Shown: positions 1 through 9,727 of the stretch, one piece after another | Layout: every line of letters starts with the position of its first letter | Numbering within the stretch: position 1 is the first letter of the stretch | From: an uncultured Sphingomonas sp. | GTDB lineage: Bacteria > Pseudomonadota > Alphaproteobacteria > Sphingomonadales > Sphingomonadaceae | DNA length: 64,000 nucleotides | Direction of reading: 5' to 3' | Assembly (NCBI RefSeq): GCF_913062585.1 | Contig: NZ_CAJXWX010000024.1 | Location: 1-64,000, forward strand | The notes under the pieces: model-generated | What the model was told of the DNA's origin: nothing | Seen by the model: the letters and a program-made list of their open reading frames with translations, nothing else | Databases searched by the model: none | Program-made: the position numbers and the translations under genes

Positions 1-41
1 CTCTCTATTCGTCGGCAGCGTCAGATGTGTATAAGAGACAG
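1..41. other. Untrimmed Illumina Nextera adapter (not genomic)
   Basis: Bases 1-8 (CTCTCTAT) equal a Nextera i5 index (S502). Bases 9-22 (TCGTCGGCAGCGTC) are the Nextera Read 1 adapter, and bases 23-41 (AGATGTGTATAAGAGACAG) are the Tn5 mosaic end. The three parts occur in library order, so this is library sequence left at a contig end. Genomic sequence begins at base 42. Confidence 0.97.
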
Positions 42-66
42 CCCCAAATCCCCCTAAACCCCCACC

Positions 67-1254
67 ATGCAACACTATGACGCGATCATCCTCGGCGCAG
101 GCGCGGCGGGGCTCATGGCCGCCGCGACCGCAGGACAGCGGGGACGGCGCATCCTGGTCGTCGACCATGCCGATACGCCGGGCAAGAAGATCCTGATCTC
201 GGGCGGCGGGCGGTGCAATTTCACCAATATCGGCACCGCACCCGATCATTTCCTGTCGGCCAATCCGCATTTCGCCAAGTCGGCGCTGGGCCGCTATACG
301 CCAGCAGACTTCCTGGCGCTGGTCGAGGCGCATGGCATCGCCTGGCACGAGAAGACGCTGGGCCAGCTCTTCTGCGACGGTTCGGCGCGGCAGATCGTGG
401 CGATGCTGCTCGACGAATGCGACCGGGCGACGCGGTCCGGCGGCAGCGTGGACATCGCGCTGGGCCAGCCCATCGCGGCGGTCGCGCATGACGGGACGCA
501 ATTCCGCGTGACGCGCGGCGGCCAGAGCGTCACCGCCCCCCGCCTGATCGTCGCGACCGGCGGCCCCAGCATCCCGAAGATGGGCGCGACCGGCTATGCC
601 TATGACCTGGCCCGCCAGTTCGGGTTGAAGGTGGTCGAGCCGCGCCCCGCCCTCGTCCCCCTGACGCTGGGCGGCGAGGAGACGCTGTTCCGCTCGCTCT
701 CCGGCGTCGCGTCGGAGGTCGTCGCCCGCGCGGGCAAGACCCGGTTCCGCGAGGCGGCGCTGTTCACCCATCGCGGCTTGTCGGGCCCGGCGATCCTGCA
801 GGTGTCGTCCTATTGGCGGCATGGCGAGGCGATCGGGATCGACTTCCTGCCCGATTGCGGCCCGGACTGGCTGGTGGCCGCCAAGCGTAGCGCGCCGCGT
901 ACCAGCCCCCGGCGTGCCCTGGCGCAGCATCTGCCCGATCGGCTGGCCGAGACGCTGGCCGAGCGGCTGGCGCTACCGGGCGAACTGGGGGCGGCGACCG
1001 ACAAAATGCTGGCGGCGGCGCAGGCCCGGCTGGCCGACTGGCCCTTCCACCCCAATGGCAGCGAGGGCTACGCCAAGGCCGAGGTGACCGTCGGCGGCAT
1101 CTCCACCGCCGGGCTCTCCTCACGCACCTTGGAGGCCAAGGCGGTGCCGGGCCTCCATGTCGTCGGCGAGGCGGTGGACGTCACCGGCTGGCTGGGCGGT
1201 TACAATTTCCAATGGGCCTGGGCGAGCGGTCGGGCGGCGGGCGAAGCCGTCTGA
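67..1254 (+). CDS. NAD(P)/FAD-dependent oxidoreductase (BaiN/YhiN/HI0933 family)
   Basis: 395-aa flavoprotein. The N-terminus has the dinucleotide-binding fingerprint IILGAGAAGLMAA (about residues 7-19), then the family signature KKILISGGGRCNFTN near residue 40. A second glycine-rich stretch (VATGGPSIPKMGATG) lies near 162-176, and the C-terminus carries the flavin-contacting GGYNFQWAWASG motif. These features are typical of the HI0933-like family (about 390-410 aa), a cytosolic FAD protein group whose physiological substrate is mostly unknown. The ATG at 67 is only 26 bases downstream of the adapter, so upstream promoter and RBS context are missing. It converges on the SPOR protein that ends at 1262. 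Confidence 0.85.
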   Translation: MQHYDAIILGAGAAGLMAAATAGQRGRRILVVDHADTPGKKILISGGGRCNFTNIGTAPDHFLSANPHFAKSALGRYTPADFLALVEAHGIAWHEKTLGQLFCDGSARQIVAMLLDECDRATRSGGSVDIALGQPIAAVAHDGTQFRVTRGGQSVTAPRLIVATGGPSIPKMGATGYAYDLARQFGLKVVEPRPALVPLTLGGEETLFRSLSGVASEVVARAGKTRFREAALFTHRGLSGPAILQVSSYWRHGEAIGIDFLPDCGPDWLVAAKRSAPRTSPRRALAQHLPDRLAETLAERLALPGELGAATDKMLAAAQARLADWPFHPNGSEGYAKAEVTVGGISTAGLSSRTLEAKAVPGLHVVGEAVDVTGWLGGYNFQWAWASGRAAGEAV

Positions 1255-1261
1255 CCTTGCT

Positions 1262-2602
1262 TCAGAGTGCGGCCAGCCCGATGCCGGGCCGGGCCCAATG
1301 CGCCATCTGGTCGCCGGCCTGGCGCCGCACGAAGCATTCGCCACCCATAGTGCGATAGCGTCCGCACAGCGCATCCGCATCCGCCCGGCTGAGATGGCCC
1401 ACCGACAGGCGGTGAAGATCGCGGCCATCCCGGTGGAAGGTGCCGCTCTGCGGCGCATAAGCGGAAAGGTCGGCGAAGCGACGGGTCAGCGCGGCCCAGG
1501 CCTTTTGCGCCCCCTCCTCCTGGCCGAACGCGCCGATCTGAACGTTCCAGTCGCCCGTCGCACGGACGGTCCGGCGCCGTTCCTCGGCGCGACGCAGCAG
1601 CGCGGGCGTGGTGACGAGCGCGGCGGCCATGCGGCGGACACGCGCCTCCTGGGTCGGCGCGGACGCGTCGGCCGCCGGCACGGTCATCGGCAAAGGCTGG
1701 ATCACCGCCTGCCGCGCGGCGAAGACAATACGGGCCGCCGCCGGATCGACGGGTGCGGCCGCGACCTGTTCCGGCACCGGTGCCGCCGGGGTCTCCGGTT
1801 GCGGCAGCGCCTGGACCATGTCCTGCACGACTGCAGCGGAGGGTGCCGCGTTGAGCGCCAGCGTCACGGGCTGCCCGGTGTCGGCCGCGGCACGCGCGCC
1901 GAGCAGCGAGGCGACCTGGTCGGCCGGACTGGTGGCGGCGGCGAAATCTGCCCATTCGCGCATCCGCGCCTCGACATCGGCGGGCGCCATGTCGGCCGAG
2001 GCCGCCATGCGCGCCATGTCCCATTGCCCCGCCAGCGCGAACGACAAAGCGAGGTTCTGGCGGGTCTTGACGCTCGCCCTTTCCTCGCGCGCAGCCGCCG
2101 TCAGGACGCGAACGCCTTCGGCGGCGTCGCCCGACAGGGACAGCGCCAGCCCGCGATCGGCCGCCGGAATCCGGTCGGCATAGCGCGCCAGCAGCGAGCG
2201 AGCGCCCGCGCCATTGCCGCCCGCGATCATCGCCAGCGCGAGATTGAGCGCCGAGCGGCCATCGGCGGGATCCAGCTGCAACGCATCGGTAAAGGCCTGA
2301 CGCGCCGAGGCGAAGCGCCCCGCCTGAAGATAGCCCTGCCCCAGCAGCGCGCGATAGGCGGCGCGATGCGGATCGGCCGCGACCAGTCGCTCGGCCAGCG
2401 CCACCGCGCCGTCGCCGTCGCGCTGGGCCAGCACGCGCTTCGTCTGATCGGCCAGCGCGGCGGTCGCCCGCGCCTCCGCGTCTCGGGCACCGCCGTCACC
2501 CAGTCGCGCGGTGCGCGGCCCGGCCATGGTACAGCCGGTCAGGCCTCCGCCGACGATCAGCGCACCGACGCCGCAGATGAGAAGTGTCCGGAGGGTCGTC
2601 AT
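1262..2602 (-). CDS. TPR/SPOR-domain lipoprotein
   Basis: 446 aa from the chosen ATG at 2602; an ATG at 2611 is also possible. The N-terminus is a lipoprotein signal (TLLICGVGALIVGGGLTGC, lipobox LTGC), so the protein should be anchored in the envelope. Helical tetratricopeptide-like repeats follow (for example LLGQGYLQAGRFASARQAFTDAL), then an Ala/Pro-rich linker. The C-terminus is a SPOR domain starting at WNVQIGAFGQEEGAQKAW. SPOR domains bind denuded septal peptidoglycan, so a division or envelope role is inferred. Open reading continues upstream to 2836 but without signal-peptide character. It is divergent from the Sel1/SPOR gene at 2872 across about 270 bases. Confidence 0.75.
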   Translation of the reverse strand: MTTLRTLLICGVGALIVGGGLTGCTMAGPRTARLGDGGARDAEARATAALADQTKRVLAQRDGDGAVALAERLVAADPHRAAYRALLGQGYLQAGRFASARQAFTDALQLDPADGRSALNLALAMIAGGNGAGARSLLARYADRIPAADRGLALSLSGDAAEGVRVLTAAAREERASVKTRQNLALSFALAGQWDMARMAASADMAPADVEARMREWADFAAATSPADQVASLLGARAAADTGQPVTLALNAAPSAAVVQDMVQALPQPETPAAPVPEQVAAAPVDPAAARIVFAARQAVIQPLPMTVPAADASAPTQEARVRRMAAALVTTPALLRRAEERRRTVRATGDWNVQIGAFGQEEGAQKAWAALTRRFADLSAYAPQSGTFHRDGRDLHRLSVGHLSRADADALCGRYRTMGGECFVRRQAGDQMAHWARPGIGLAAL

Positions 2603-2871
2603 AAGGGGCATCCGATTGCAGCCTGGGGGAAGACGGTGCCGTTCGATGCGCCGCAAGGTCCGTGCACGCCGATGCGCCCGGTCGCGCCAGCGCCGACCGG
2701 TTCGGAACATCGCGATGGACAGGACGATGCGGACATGACCCCTTTTCCCGATAGGCGCCAAGGTTAGCCTTTCAGCGTCTAAGGAAGGGTTAACCCACAC
2801 CAATGGCCGCTTTACCCGCGCCCGGGCGCGGGGCATGGATGGAATGGATGATGTTGGGGGAAGGACGAGAG

Positions 2872-3942
2872 ATGAGCCGCAGATTTCCGGCCCTTGGCGG
2901 GCGTGCCATCGCCCTTGCCATGCTGCTGGTCGCCGGCCCGGCCATGGCCGATGTGAAGACGGGTACCGATGCCTGGGCGCAGGGCGATTATCGCAAGGCG
3001 GTCGAGGAATGGCGCGGCCCCGCCGTCGCGGGCGATCCCGATGCGCAGTTCAACCTGGCCCAGGCCTATAAGCTGGGTCGTGGCGTTCCCCTCGACCCCG
3101 CGCTGGCCGAAAGCTGGTTCCGCAAGGCCGCGCTCCAGGGCCATATCCCGGCCTCCGACAATTACGGTCTGGCGTTGTTCCAGGCGGGCAAGAAGGCCGA
3201 AGCCGCGCCCTGGCTGGAAAAGTCGGTCGCGCGCGGCGAACCGCGCGCGCAGCTGGTGCTGGGCACGATGCTGTTCAACGGCGACGGCGTGGCGCGCGAT
3301 TCTCCGCGCGCCTATGCGCTGATGTCGCTGGCGTCGCAGTCCGGCCTGCAGGCCGCATCCCAGACGCTGGCACAGATGGACCAGTATATCACCCCGCCCG
3401 ATCGCGAGGCGGGCATCCGGCTGGCGCAGCAGTATCGCGCGCAGCTGGCCGCGCTGCCCGTATCAACGTCGGCTGGCCCCGCACGGGTCATGGTGGGGGC
3501 GGACGGAACCAGCGTGACGAGCGCCACGCCGCCGCGCCAGAGCGTCCAGCCGGTGCCGGTCGCACCCTCGCGCCCCAAGGCGACCGGCTATGGTGCCAGC
3601 TACCCGGTCCCCGGCGCTCCGCCTGCGCAACCTACGCCTGAACCCCGGACGCCGCCGCGCAAGGAAGCGACCGTGGCGGCCAGCCCGAAACCGACCCATG
3701 CGGCCAAGGCGGCCCCGCGTGCCAGCGGCGGATCATGGCGGATCCAGCTCGGCGCCTTCCGCGACCGGGGCAATGCGACCGCGCTGTGGCAGCGGGTAAA
3801 GAACCGCCTGGGCGGTGCGCAGCCCTCCTACGTCACGGCAGGCGGTGTCACCCGGTTGCAGGCGGGCGGATTCGCCAACCGCGCCGAAGCGCAGGCGGCG
3901 TGCAGCCGCTCGGGCCAGCCCTGCGTCGTGGTCGCGCCCTGA
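2872..3942 (+). CDS. Sel1-repeat/SPOR-domain secreted protein
   Basis: 356 aa from ATG 2872, preceded by a purine-rich GGGGGAAGGA; upstream ATGs are poorer choices. There is a signal peptide (AIALAMLLVAGPAMA, cleavage near ADVKTG). Sel1-like repeats follow with the AQFNLAQAYKLGRGV and AQLVLGTMLFNGDGV patterns. A Pro/Ala-rich linker (about 210-280) leads to a C-terminal SPOR domain (WRIQLGAFRDRGNATALW). This domain order resembles periplasmic Sel1-SPOR proteins that help trim or sense septal peptidoglycan; the role here is inferred. It is convergent with serB. Confidence 0.75.
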   Translation: MSRRFPALGGRAIALAMLLVAGPAMADVKTGTDAWAQGDYRKAVEEWRGPAVAGDPDAQFNLAQAYKLGRGVPLDPALAESWFRKAALQGHIPASDNYGLALFQAGKKAEAAPWLEKSVARGEPRAQLVLGTMLFNGDGVARDSPRAYALMSLASQSGLQAASQTLAQMDQYITPPDREAGIRLAQQYRAQLAALPVSTSAGPARVMVGADGTSVTSATPPRQSVQPVPVAPSRPKATGYGASYPVPGAPPAQPTPEPRTPPRKEATVAASPKPTHAAKAAPRASGGSWRIQLGAFRDRGNATALWQRVKNRLGGAQPSYVTAGGVTRLQAGGFANRAEAQAACSRSGQPCVVVAP

Positions 3943-3967
3943 CACCAGGCCACCGGCACGGAACGGG

Positions 3968-4846
3968 TCAGGCGGTGACCCATTCCGCGCTGGGAATGCC
4001 CTGCGCATAGAGCAGCGCGGTCAGGTCGCCATGGTCGATCCGCGCCGCCGCCGCGCCCGCGACGATCGGCTTGGCGCGATAGGCGACGCCCAGGCCTGCT
4101 CGGCGGATCATCGCCAGATCGTTGGCCCCGTCGCCGACCGCCATGCTTTCGCCTACGCCGATGCCGAGTTCGTCGATCGCGGCGAGCAGCGTCTTTTCCT
4201 TCGTATCCGAGCCCACGATCGGCTTGCGCACCGTGCCGGTCAGCTTGCCGTGCGCGATCTCCAGATAATTGGCGATGGCACGGTCGAAGCCGATCTCGGC
4301 CGCGACAGGCTCGGCGAAGCGCGTGAAGCCCCCCGACACCAGGATTGCATGGCCGCCACGCGCCTTCATCGTGCGGACCAGTGCACGGGCGCCCGCCATC
4401 AACGTCACCCGCTCGGCCAGGCAGCGCTCGATGACGCTTTCGTCCAGCCCTTCGAGCAGCGCAACGCGGGCATCCAGCGCGGCGGCGAAGTCGAGTTCGC
4501 CGCGCATGGCGCGTTCGGTCACGTCGGCGACCTGCTCCTTGATCCCGGCATAGTCCGCCAGTTCGTCGATGCATTCGACCGTAATCATGGTGGAGTCCAT
4601 GTCGGCGACCAGCAGCCGCTTGGCGCGGTGCGCGGCGGGCTGGATGACCACATCGGAGCGGTCGAACCGGCCGTGCAGCACGCTGGCCGCCCAATCGGCG
4701 TCTTCCGAGAAAACGATGTCGGCAGCGCGACCTTCGTCGATCCAGTTCCAGTCGGCGACCTCGCACAGCGGCGTCATCTGCGCCACCGCCTCCGAAATAT
4801 CGCGCTCGGCGATCGATTCGGCTGCTATCAGCGTGGCGATGAACAT
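3968..4846 (-). CDS. serB: Phosphoserine phosphatase SerB
   Basis: 292 aa. SerB hydrolyses O-phosphoserine to serine, the last step of serine biosynthesis. HAD motif I is VADMDSTMI (two catalytic Asp residues in DxDxT), motif II is ILVSGGFT, and motif IV is [13 protein letters not shown]. The N-terminal ~75 residues are the regulatory/ACT-like portion seen in longer SerB proteins. The ATG at 4846 is preceded on the minus strand by AGAGGAG with good spacing. That ATG shares the CATG tetranucleotide at 4844-4847 with the divergent miaA start, so its promoter must lie within or beyond the miaA coding sequence. Confidence 0.93.
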   Translation of the reverse strand: MFIATLIAAESIAERDISEAVAQMTPLCEVADWNWIDEGRAADIVFSEDADWAASVLHGRFDRSDVVIQPAAHRAKRLLVADMDSTMITVECIDELADYAGIKEQVADVTERAMRGELDFAAALDARVALLEGLDESVIERCLAERVTLMAGARALVRTMKARGGHAILVSGGFTRFAEPVAAEIGFDRAIANYLEIAHGKLTGTVRKPIVGSDTKEKTLLAAIDELGIGVGESMAVGDGANDLAMIRRAGLGVAYRAKPIVAGAAAARIDHGDLTALLYAQGIPSAEWVTA

Positions 4847-5777
4847 GGCGAACTCCTCTGACCGACCCAGGGTCGCGCTCATCGCAGGGCCGACCGCCAG
4901 CGGCAAGTCCGCATTGGCGCTCGATCTGGCGAAGGCTACCGGCGGCACGATCATCAATGCCGATTCGGCGCAGGTGTATAGCGACCTGTCCATCCTGACC
5001 GCCCGTCCCTCCCCTGTAGAAGAAGCGCAGGCCCCGCACCGCCTGTTCGGTCATGTCGACGGGGCGGACACCGGCTATTCGGCGGCGCGCTGGGCGGCGG
5101 AAGCGCGCGCGGCAATCGCAGACAGCGTGGTGGTGGGGTCGCTGCCGATCCTGGTCGGCGGCACCGGCCTTTATATGCGCACGCTGCTCGACGGCATCGC
5201 GCCGGTGCCCGAGATCGATCCCGCCATCCGCGCCGAGGTTCGCGCGCTGCCCGTCGCCGACGCCCATGCCGCCCTGTCCCGCGAGGACCCGACCGCCGCC
5301 GCCCGGCTCAATGCGGCAGACACCACCCGCGTCGCCCGCGCGCTGGAGGTGGTGCGCGCGACCGGGCGTCCGCTGCACGCATGGCAGGCGCATAAGGAAG
5401 GCGGGATCGGTGATCGCATCGCGCTGTCCGCCGTCATCCTGCTGCCCGACCGCGACTGGCTGAACGCTCGCATCGACCGGCGTTTCGGGGAAATGCTGGA
5501 CGAGGGGCTGGACGAGGCCGCCGCGCTGCTCGCCCGTCCCGACCTGCCCGCCGATGCCCCGATCCGCCGCGCGATCGGCGTGCCCGAGGCCGCCGCGCTA
5601 TTGGAAGGCCGCCTGACCCGCGCCGAGGCGGAGGCGGCTGGCGCGCTGGCGACAAGGCGTTATGCCAAAAGGCAATTTACCTGGTTCCGTCACCAGCCGG
5701 GGCCCGACTGGACCATGATTCCGGACCCTGACGCCGATGTGCGTCGCAACATAATAGAAACTTTATTGCGCCGTTGA
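4845..5777 (+). CDS. miaA: tRNA dimethylallyltransferase MiaA
   Basis: 310 aa. MiaA transfers dimethylallyl from DMAPP to A37 of tRNAs that read UNN codons. The P-loop GPTASGKS is near residues 15-22, followed by [12 protein letters not shown], the conserved [15 protein letters not shown] segment, and the C-terminal [17 protein letters not shown]-contact motif. Family length is about 300. The start must be ATG 4845 or the in-frame ATG 4839, because no other start lies between there and the P-loop. Both overlap serB, so transcription and ribosome entry must come from within serB. Confidence 0.93.
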   Translation: MANSSDRPRVALIAGPTASGKSALALDLAKATGGTIINADSAQVYSDLSILTARPSPVEEAQAPHRLFGHVDGADTGYSAARWAAEARAAIADSVVVGSLPILVGGTGLYMRTLLDGIAPVPEIDPAIRAEVRALPVADAHAALSREDPTAAARLNAADTTRVARALEVVRATGRPLHAWQAHKEGGIGDRIALSAVILLPDRDWLNARIDRRFGEMLDEGLDEAAALLARPDLPADAPIRRAIGVPEAAALLEGRLTRAEAEAAGALATRRYAKRQFTWFRHQPGPDWTMIPDPDADVRRNIIETLLRR

Positions 5778-5863
5778 CGGTTGACGCGCACTTTTTAAAC
5801 TTGTAGCCGCGCCATTCCCGACACGCCCCGTCAGCGGGCAACGGACGCAGAAGGACGAAGACG

Positions 5864-7609
5864 ATGACCGAGAAAAGCGGAGCCGATATCCTGGTCGAGG
5901 CGCTGTGCGATCTCGGCGTGGAGGTCGTCTTCGGCTATCCGGGTGGTGCGGTGCTGCCGATCTACGACGCCATGTTCCGATCGAAGCGCATCCGCCACAT
6001 CCTGGTCCGCCACGAACAGGCGGCGACCCATGCGGCGGAGGGCTATGCCCGCTCGACCGGCAAGCCCGGGGTGGTGCTCGTCACCTCCGGTCCCGGCGCG
6101 ACCAATGCGGTCACCGGCATCACCGACGCACTGCTCGATTCGATCCCGATGGTGGTCATCACCGGCCAGGTGCCGACCGCGCTGATCGGCACCGACGCGT
6201 TCCAGGAAGCCGACACGGTCGGCATCACGCGCCACTGCTCCAAGCATAATTATCTGGTGAAGGACCCTTCGCGTCTGGGCGAGGTGGTGCATGAGGCGTT
6301 CCACATCGCGACCTCGGGCCGCCCCGGCCCGGTCGTGATCGACATTCCCAAGGACGTGCAGGTCGCCACCGCCCGCTATCAGAAGCCGGGTCCGATCCGT
6401 CACAAGACCTATCGCCCGCAGGTGAAGGCCGACCAAGCCCAAGTCGAGCAGCTGGTCGACATGCTGGCGGCGGCCGAGCGTCCGATCCTCTATACCGGCG
6501 GCGGCATCATCAATTCGGGTCCGGCCGCGTCGCAGCTGCTGCGCGAACTGGCCCGCATCACCGGCGCGCCCGTCACCTCGACCCTGATGGGTCTGGGCGC
6601 CTTCCCGGCGAGCGATCCGCAATGGCTGGGGATGCTCGGGATGCACGGCACGTACGAAGCCAATATGGCGATGAACCAGGCCGACCTGGTGGTGGCGCTG
6701 GGCAGCCGGTTCGACGACCGCGTGACGGGCCGTCTGGACGCCTTCAGCCCGAACAGCCGCAAGGTCCATGTCGATATCGACCGGTCGAGCGTGAACAAGA
6801 ATGTTCGCGTCGACCTGGCGATCATCGCCGATGTCGGCCACGCGCTGGAGGATGCGGTGCGCATCTGGAAGTCGCGCCAGCATCCCAAGCCCGACACGAC
6901 CGAGTGGCAGCGCCGCATCGCGGGCTGGCGCGCGGTCGGCTGTCTCTCCTTCCCGGAGAATGGCGACGCGATCATGCCGCAGCGGGCGATCCGGGCGCTG
7001 TATGACGCCACCAAGGCGCGCCAGCCGATCATCACCACCGAGGTCGGCCAGCACCAGATGTGGGCCGCACAGCATTTCGGCTTCGAAAAGCCCAACAAGT
7101 GGCTGACGAGCGGAGGGCTGGGCACCATGGGTTACGGCCTGCCCGCCGCGATCGGTGCGCAGCTGGGCAATCCGGGTGCGCTGGTGATCGACATCGCCGG
7201 TGAAGCCTCGATCCAGATGAACATCCAGGAGCTGGCGACGGCGACGCAATATCGCCTGCCGGTCAAGATCTTCATCCTGAACAACGAATATATGGGCATG
7301 GTCCGCCAGTGGCAGGAACTGACCTATGAGAGCCGCTATGCCGAAAGCTATTCGGACTCGCTGCCCGACTTCGTGAAGCTGGGCGAGGCCTATGGCTGGA
7401 AGGGCATCCTGATCGAACATCGCGACCAGCTGGAAGACGGCATCGCCGCGATGCTGGACCATGACGGGCCGGTGATCGTCGACTGCCGCGTGGCCAAGCT
7501 TGCCAACTGCTTTCCGATGATCCCGAGCGGGGCGGCGCATACCGACATGATCCTGCAGGCCAATGAGGTATCGGGCACCATGGACGACGAGGCCAAGGCG
7601 CTGGTGTAA
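5864..7609 (+). CDS. ilvB: Acetolactate synthase large (catalytic) subunit
   Basis: 581 aa, ThDP- and FAD-dependent. It condenses two pyruvates, or pyruvate with 2-oxobutyrate, in the first common step of branched-chain amino acid synthesis. The N-terminal ThDP domain includes FGYPGGAVLPIYD and the catalytic Glu in VRHEQAATHAAEGYAR. The C-terminal ThDP-binding region carries GLGTMGYGLPAAIGA and the metal motif GEASIQMNIQEL...NNEYMGMV; the usual GDGS is GEAS here. RBS-like AGAAGGACGAAG precedes ATG 5864. TTGACG boxes occur at 5774 and 5781 but without a convincing -10. It is followed by ilvN across a hairpin-rich repeat. Confidence 0.95.
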   Translation: MTEKSGADILVEALCDLGVEVVFGYPGGAVLPIYDAMFRSKRIRHILVRHEQAATHAAEGYARSTGKPGVVLVTSGPGATNAVTGITDALLDSIPMVVITGQVPTALIGTDAFQEADTVGITRHCSKHNYLVKDPSRLGEVVHEAFHIATSGRPGPVVIDIPKDVQVATARYQKPGPIRHKTYRPQVKADQAQVEQLVDMLAAAERPILYTGGGIINSGPAASQLLRELARITGAPVTSTLMGLGAFPASDPQWLGMLGMHGTYEANMAMNQADLVVALGSRFDDRVTGRLDAFSPNSRKVHVDIDRSSVNKNVRVDLAIIADVGHALEDAVRIWKSRQHPKPDTTEWQRRIAGWRAVGCLSFPENGDAIMPQRAIRALYDATKARQPIITTEVGQHQMWAAQHFGFEKPNKWLTSGGLGTMGYGLPAAIGAQLGNPGALVIDIAGEASIQMNIQELATATQYRLPVKIFILNNEYMGMVRQWQELTYESRYAESYSDSLPDFVKLGEAYGWKGILIEHRDQLEDGIAAMLDHDGPVIVDCRVAKLANCFPMIPSGAAHTDMILQANEVSGTMDDEAKALV

Positions 7610-7617
7610 CTCTTAGC

Positions 7618-7750
7618 TCCTCCCCGCCCGCGGGGAGGGGGACCGTGACGCGAAGCGGCACGGTGGAGGGGGATCGCCGCGCAGGGCAGCATGAGTGGAG
7701 AGCCCCCTCCACCATGCTCCGCATGGTCCCCCTCCCCGTACCGGGGAGGA
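7618..7750. repeat. Hairpin-rich palindromic element, copy A (ilvB-ilvN spacer)
   Basis: 133-bp element with near-complementary ends (7618-7644 and 7725-7750, TCCTCCCC...GGGGAGGA), each end itself able to fold as CCCC(n)GGGG. Side hairpins are CCGTG...CACGG on the left and CCATGCTCCGCATGG on the right. A middle stem pairs GGTGGAGGGGG with CCCCCTCCACC. The right end (GGGGAGGA, 7743-7750) sits 8 bases before the ilvN ATG and looks like its Shine-Dalgarno. Related copies lie at 21529, 22824, 36253, 36335, 50443 and 56384. Confidence 0.85.
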
Positions 7751-7758
7751 ATTTGGAA

Positions 7759-8274
7759 ATGCACATCAAGACCGAGAAGGTGGAACGCCACACGCTGGCG
7801 GTGATCGTCGACAACGAACCGGGCATCCTCGCGCGGATCGCGGGTCTGTTCACCGCGCGCGGCTATAATATCGAAAGCCTGACCGTGTCGGAGATCACCG
7901 CCGACAAGGCCGTCAGCCGCATCACCATCGTCACCAGCGCCTCGCCGCCGGTGATGGAGCAGATCATCGCCCAGCTCGACCGGCTGGTCCCCGTCCACAA
8001 GGTCTCCGACCTGTCGGTGCTGGGCGACCATGTCGAGCGCGAGCTGGCGCTGGTAAAGGTGGCGGGCACCGGCGAACGCCGGATCGAGGCGCTCCGCCTG
8101 GCCGAGGTCTACCGCGCCCGCGTGGTCGATGCGACCATCTCCAGCTTCGTGTTCGAGGTGACCGGCACGATCAGCAAGATCGACAAGTTCGTCGAACTGA
8201 TGGGCGAAGTCGGCTTGGTCGAGGTCGCCCGCACCGGCATCGCCGCCATTTCGCGCGGCAAGGACGCGGCCTGA
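7759..8274 (+). CDS. ilvN: Acetolactate synthase small (regulatory) subunit
   Basis: 171 aa, the usual length of the ~17-kDa regulatory subunit that binds the IlvB catalytic subunit and confers valine feedback inhibition. The N-terminal ACT domain begins HTLAVIVDNEPGILARIAGLFTARGYNIESL. The C-terminal domain includes the KFVELMGEVGLVEVARTG stretch. ATG 7759 is chosen because MHIKTEK matches family starts and it is preceded by GGGGAGGA, the end of repeat copy A. Upstream in-frame codons lie inside the repeat and do not look coding. The gene is followed by ilvC after 69 bases. Confidence 0.93.
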   Translation: MHIKTEKVERHTLAVIVDNEPGILARIAGLFTARGYNIESLTVSEITADKAVSRITIVTSASPPVMEQIIAQLDRLVPVHKVSDLSVLGDHVERELALVKVAGTGERRIEALRLAEVYRARVVDATISSFVFEVTGTISKIDKFVELMGEVGLVEVARTGIAAISRGKDAA

Positions 8275-8304
8275 ACCCCGCCCCAAGTTTTCAGACTATC
8301 ATGA

Positions 8305-9363
<1,059 letters not shown>

Positions 9364-9399
9364 TTTTTCGTCGGGGGGTAGGCTCGGTGAGACACCAGG

Positions 9400-9620
9400 C
9401 CCTCCCCCATCCCAGTTTCAGGTAAACGATGCCCCGCATCGTTTAGGTCATGCCGGGGGCATGACCTACCTGAAACTCGCCTGCGGGAGGGGCGTGCCCA
9501 GCCGAAACATCTAGCGTTATGACCACCCCATCAGCCTGCTGATAGCCGGAGGTCATTGCAAACCGACCGCCCCAAACCTCTCCCCTCCCGCAAGCGGGAG
9601 GGGATGGAGGAGGGCAAGGG
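9400..9620. repeat. Intergenic cluster of palindromes after ilvC (364-bp gap 9364-9727)
   Basis: At 9414-9477 an outer 11-bp stem (AGTTTCAGGTA with TACCTGAAACT) encloses two adjacent perfect hairpins, AACGATGC-ccc-GCATCGTT and GGTCATGCC-ggg-GGCATGACC, so a single strand could form a three-way junction. CCTCCC and GGGAGG flank it. Further on, ATGACC (9519-9524) pairs with GGTCAT (9551-9556) around ATCAGcctgCTGAT. At 9583-9604 CCCCTCCCG-caag-CGGGAGGGG is a strong hairpin. No ORF was found in the gap. The hairpins could end ilvC transcription, but no U-tract follows them. Confidence 0.75.
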
Positions 9621-9727
9621 GCCTCGCAGAGACCCACCCCCGGAAACGCATCGTTGCGACCTTCGCCTTTGACGCGCGTTAACCGCGCGGCCCACAAAGG
9701 CCATCGTCCAACAGGGAGTACCCACCC

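Noticed and set aside
23..41. Tn5 transposon end as a natural mobile element
   Set aside because: The mosaic end is joined to a Read 1 adapter and an i5 index in library order, so it is synthetic.
1157..2767. Long plus-strand open frame (536 codons) antisense to the TPR/SPOR lipoprotein
   Set aside because: High-GC antisense frame with Arg/Gly-rich composition, no recognisable motif or RBS; the minus-strand frame has a signal peptide, TPR and SPOR features.
5774..5806. Sigma-70 promoter of ilvB
   Set aside because: TTGACG boxes at 5774 and 5781 exist, but no -10 lies at 16-18 bases; only mentioned in the ilvB entry.
5831..7540. 569-codon minus-strand frame across ilvB
   Set aside because: His/Arg/Asp-rich translation typical of an antisense GC-rich frame; ilvB is unambiguous on the plus strand.
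7618..7750. CRISPR-like repeat array
   Set aside because: The hairpin elements are dispersed singly with no regular spacers and no cas genes.
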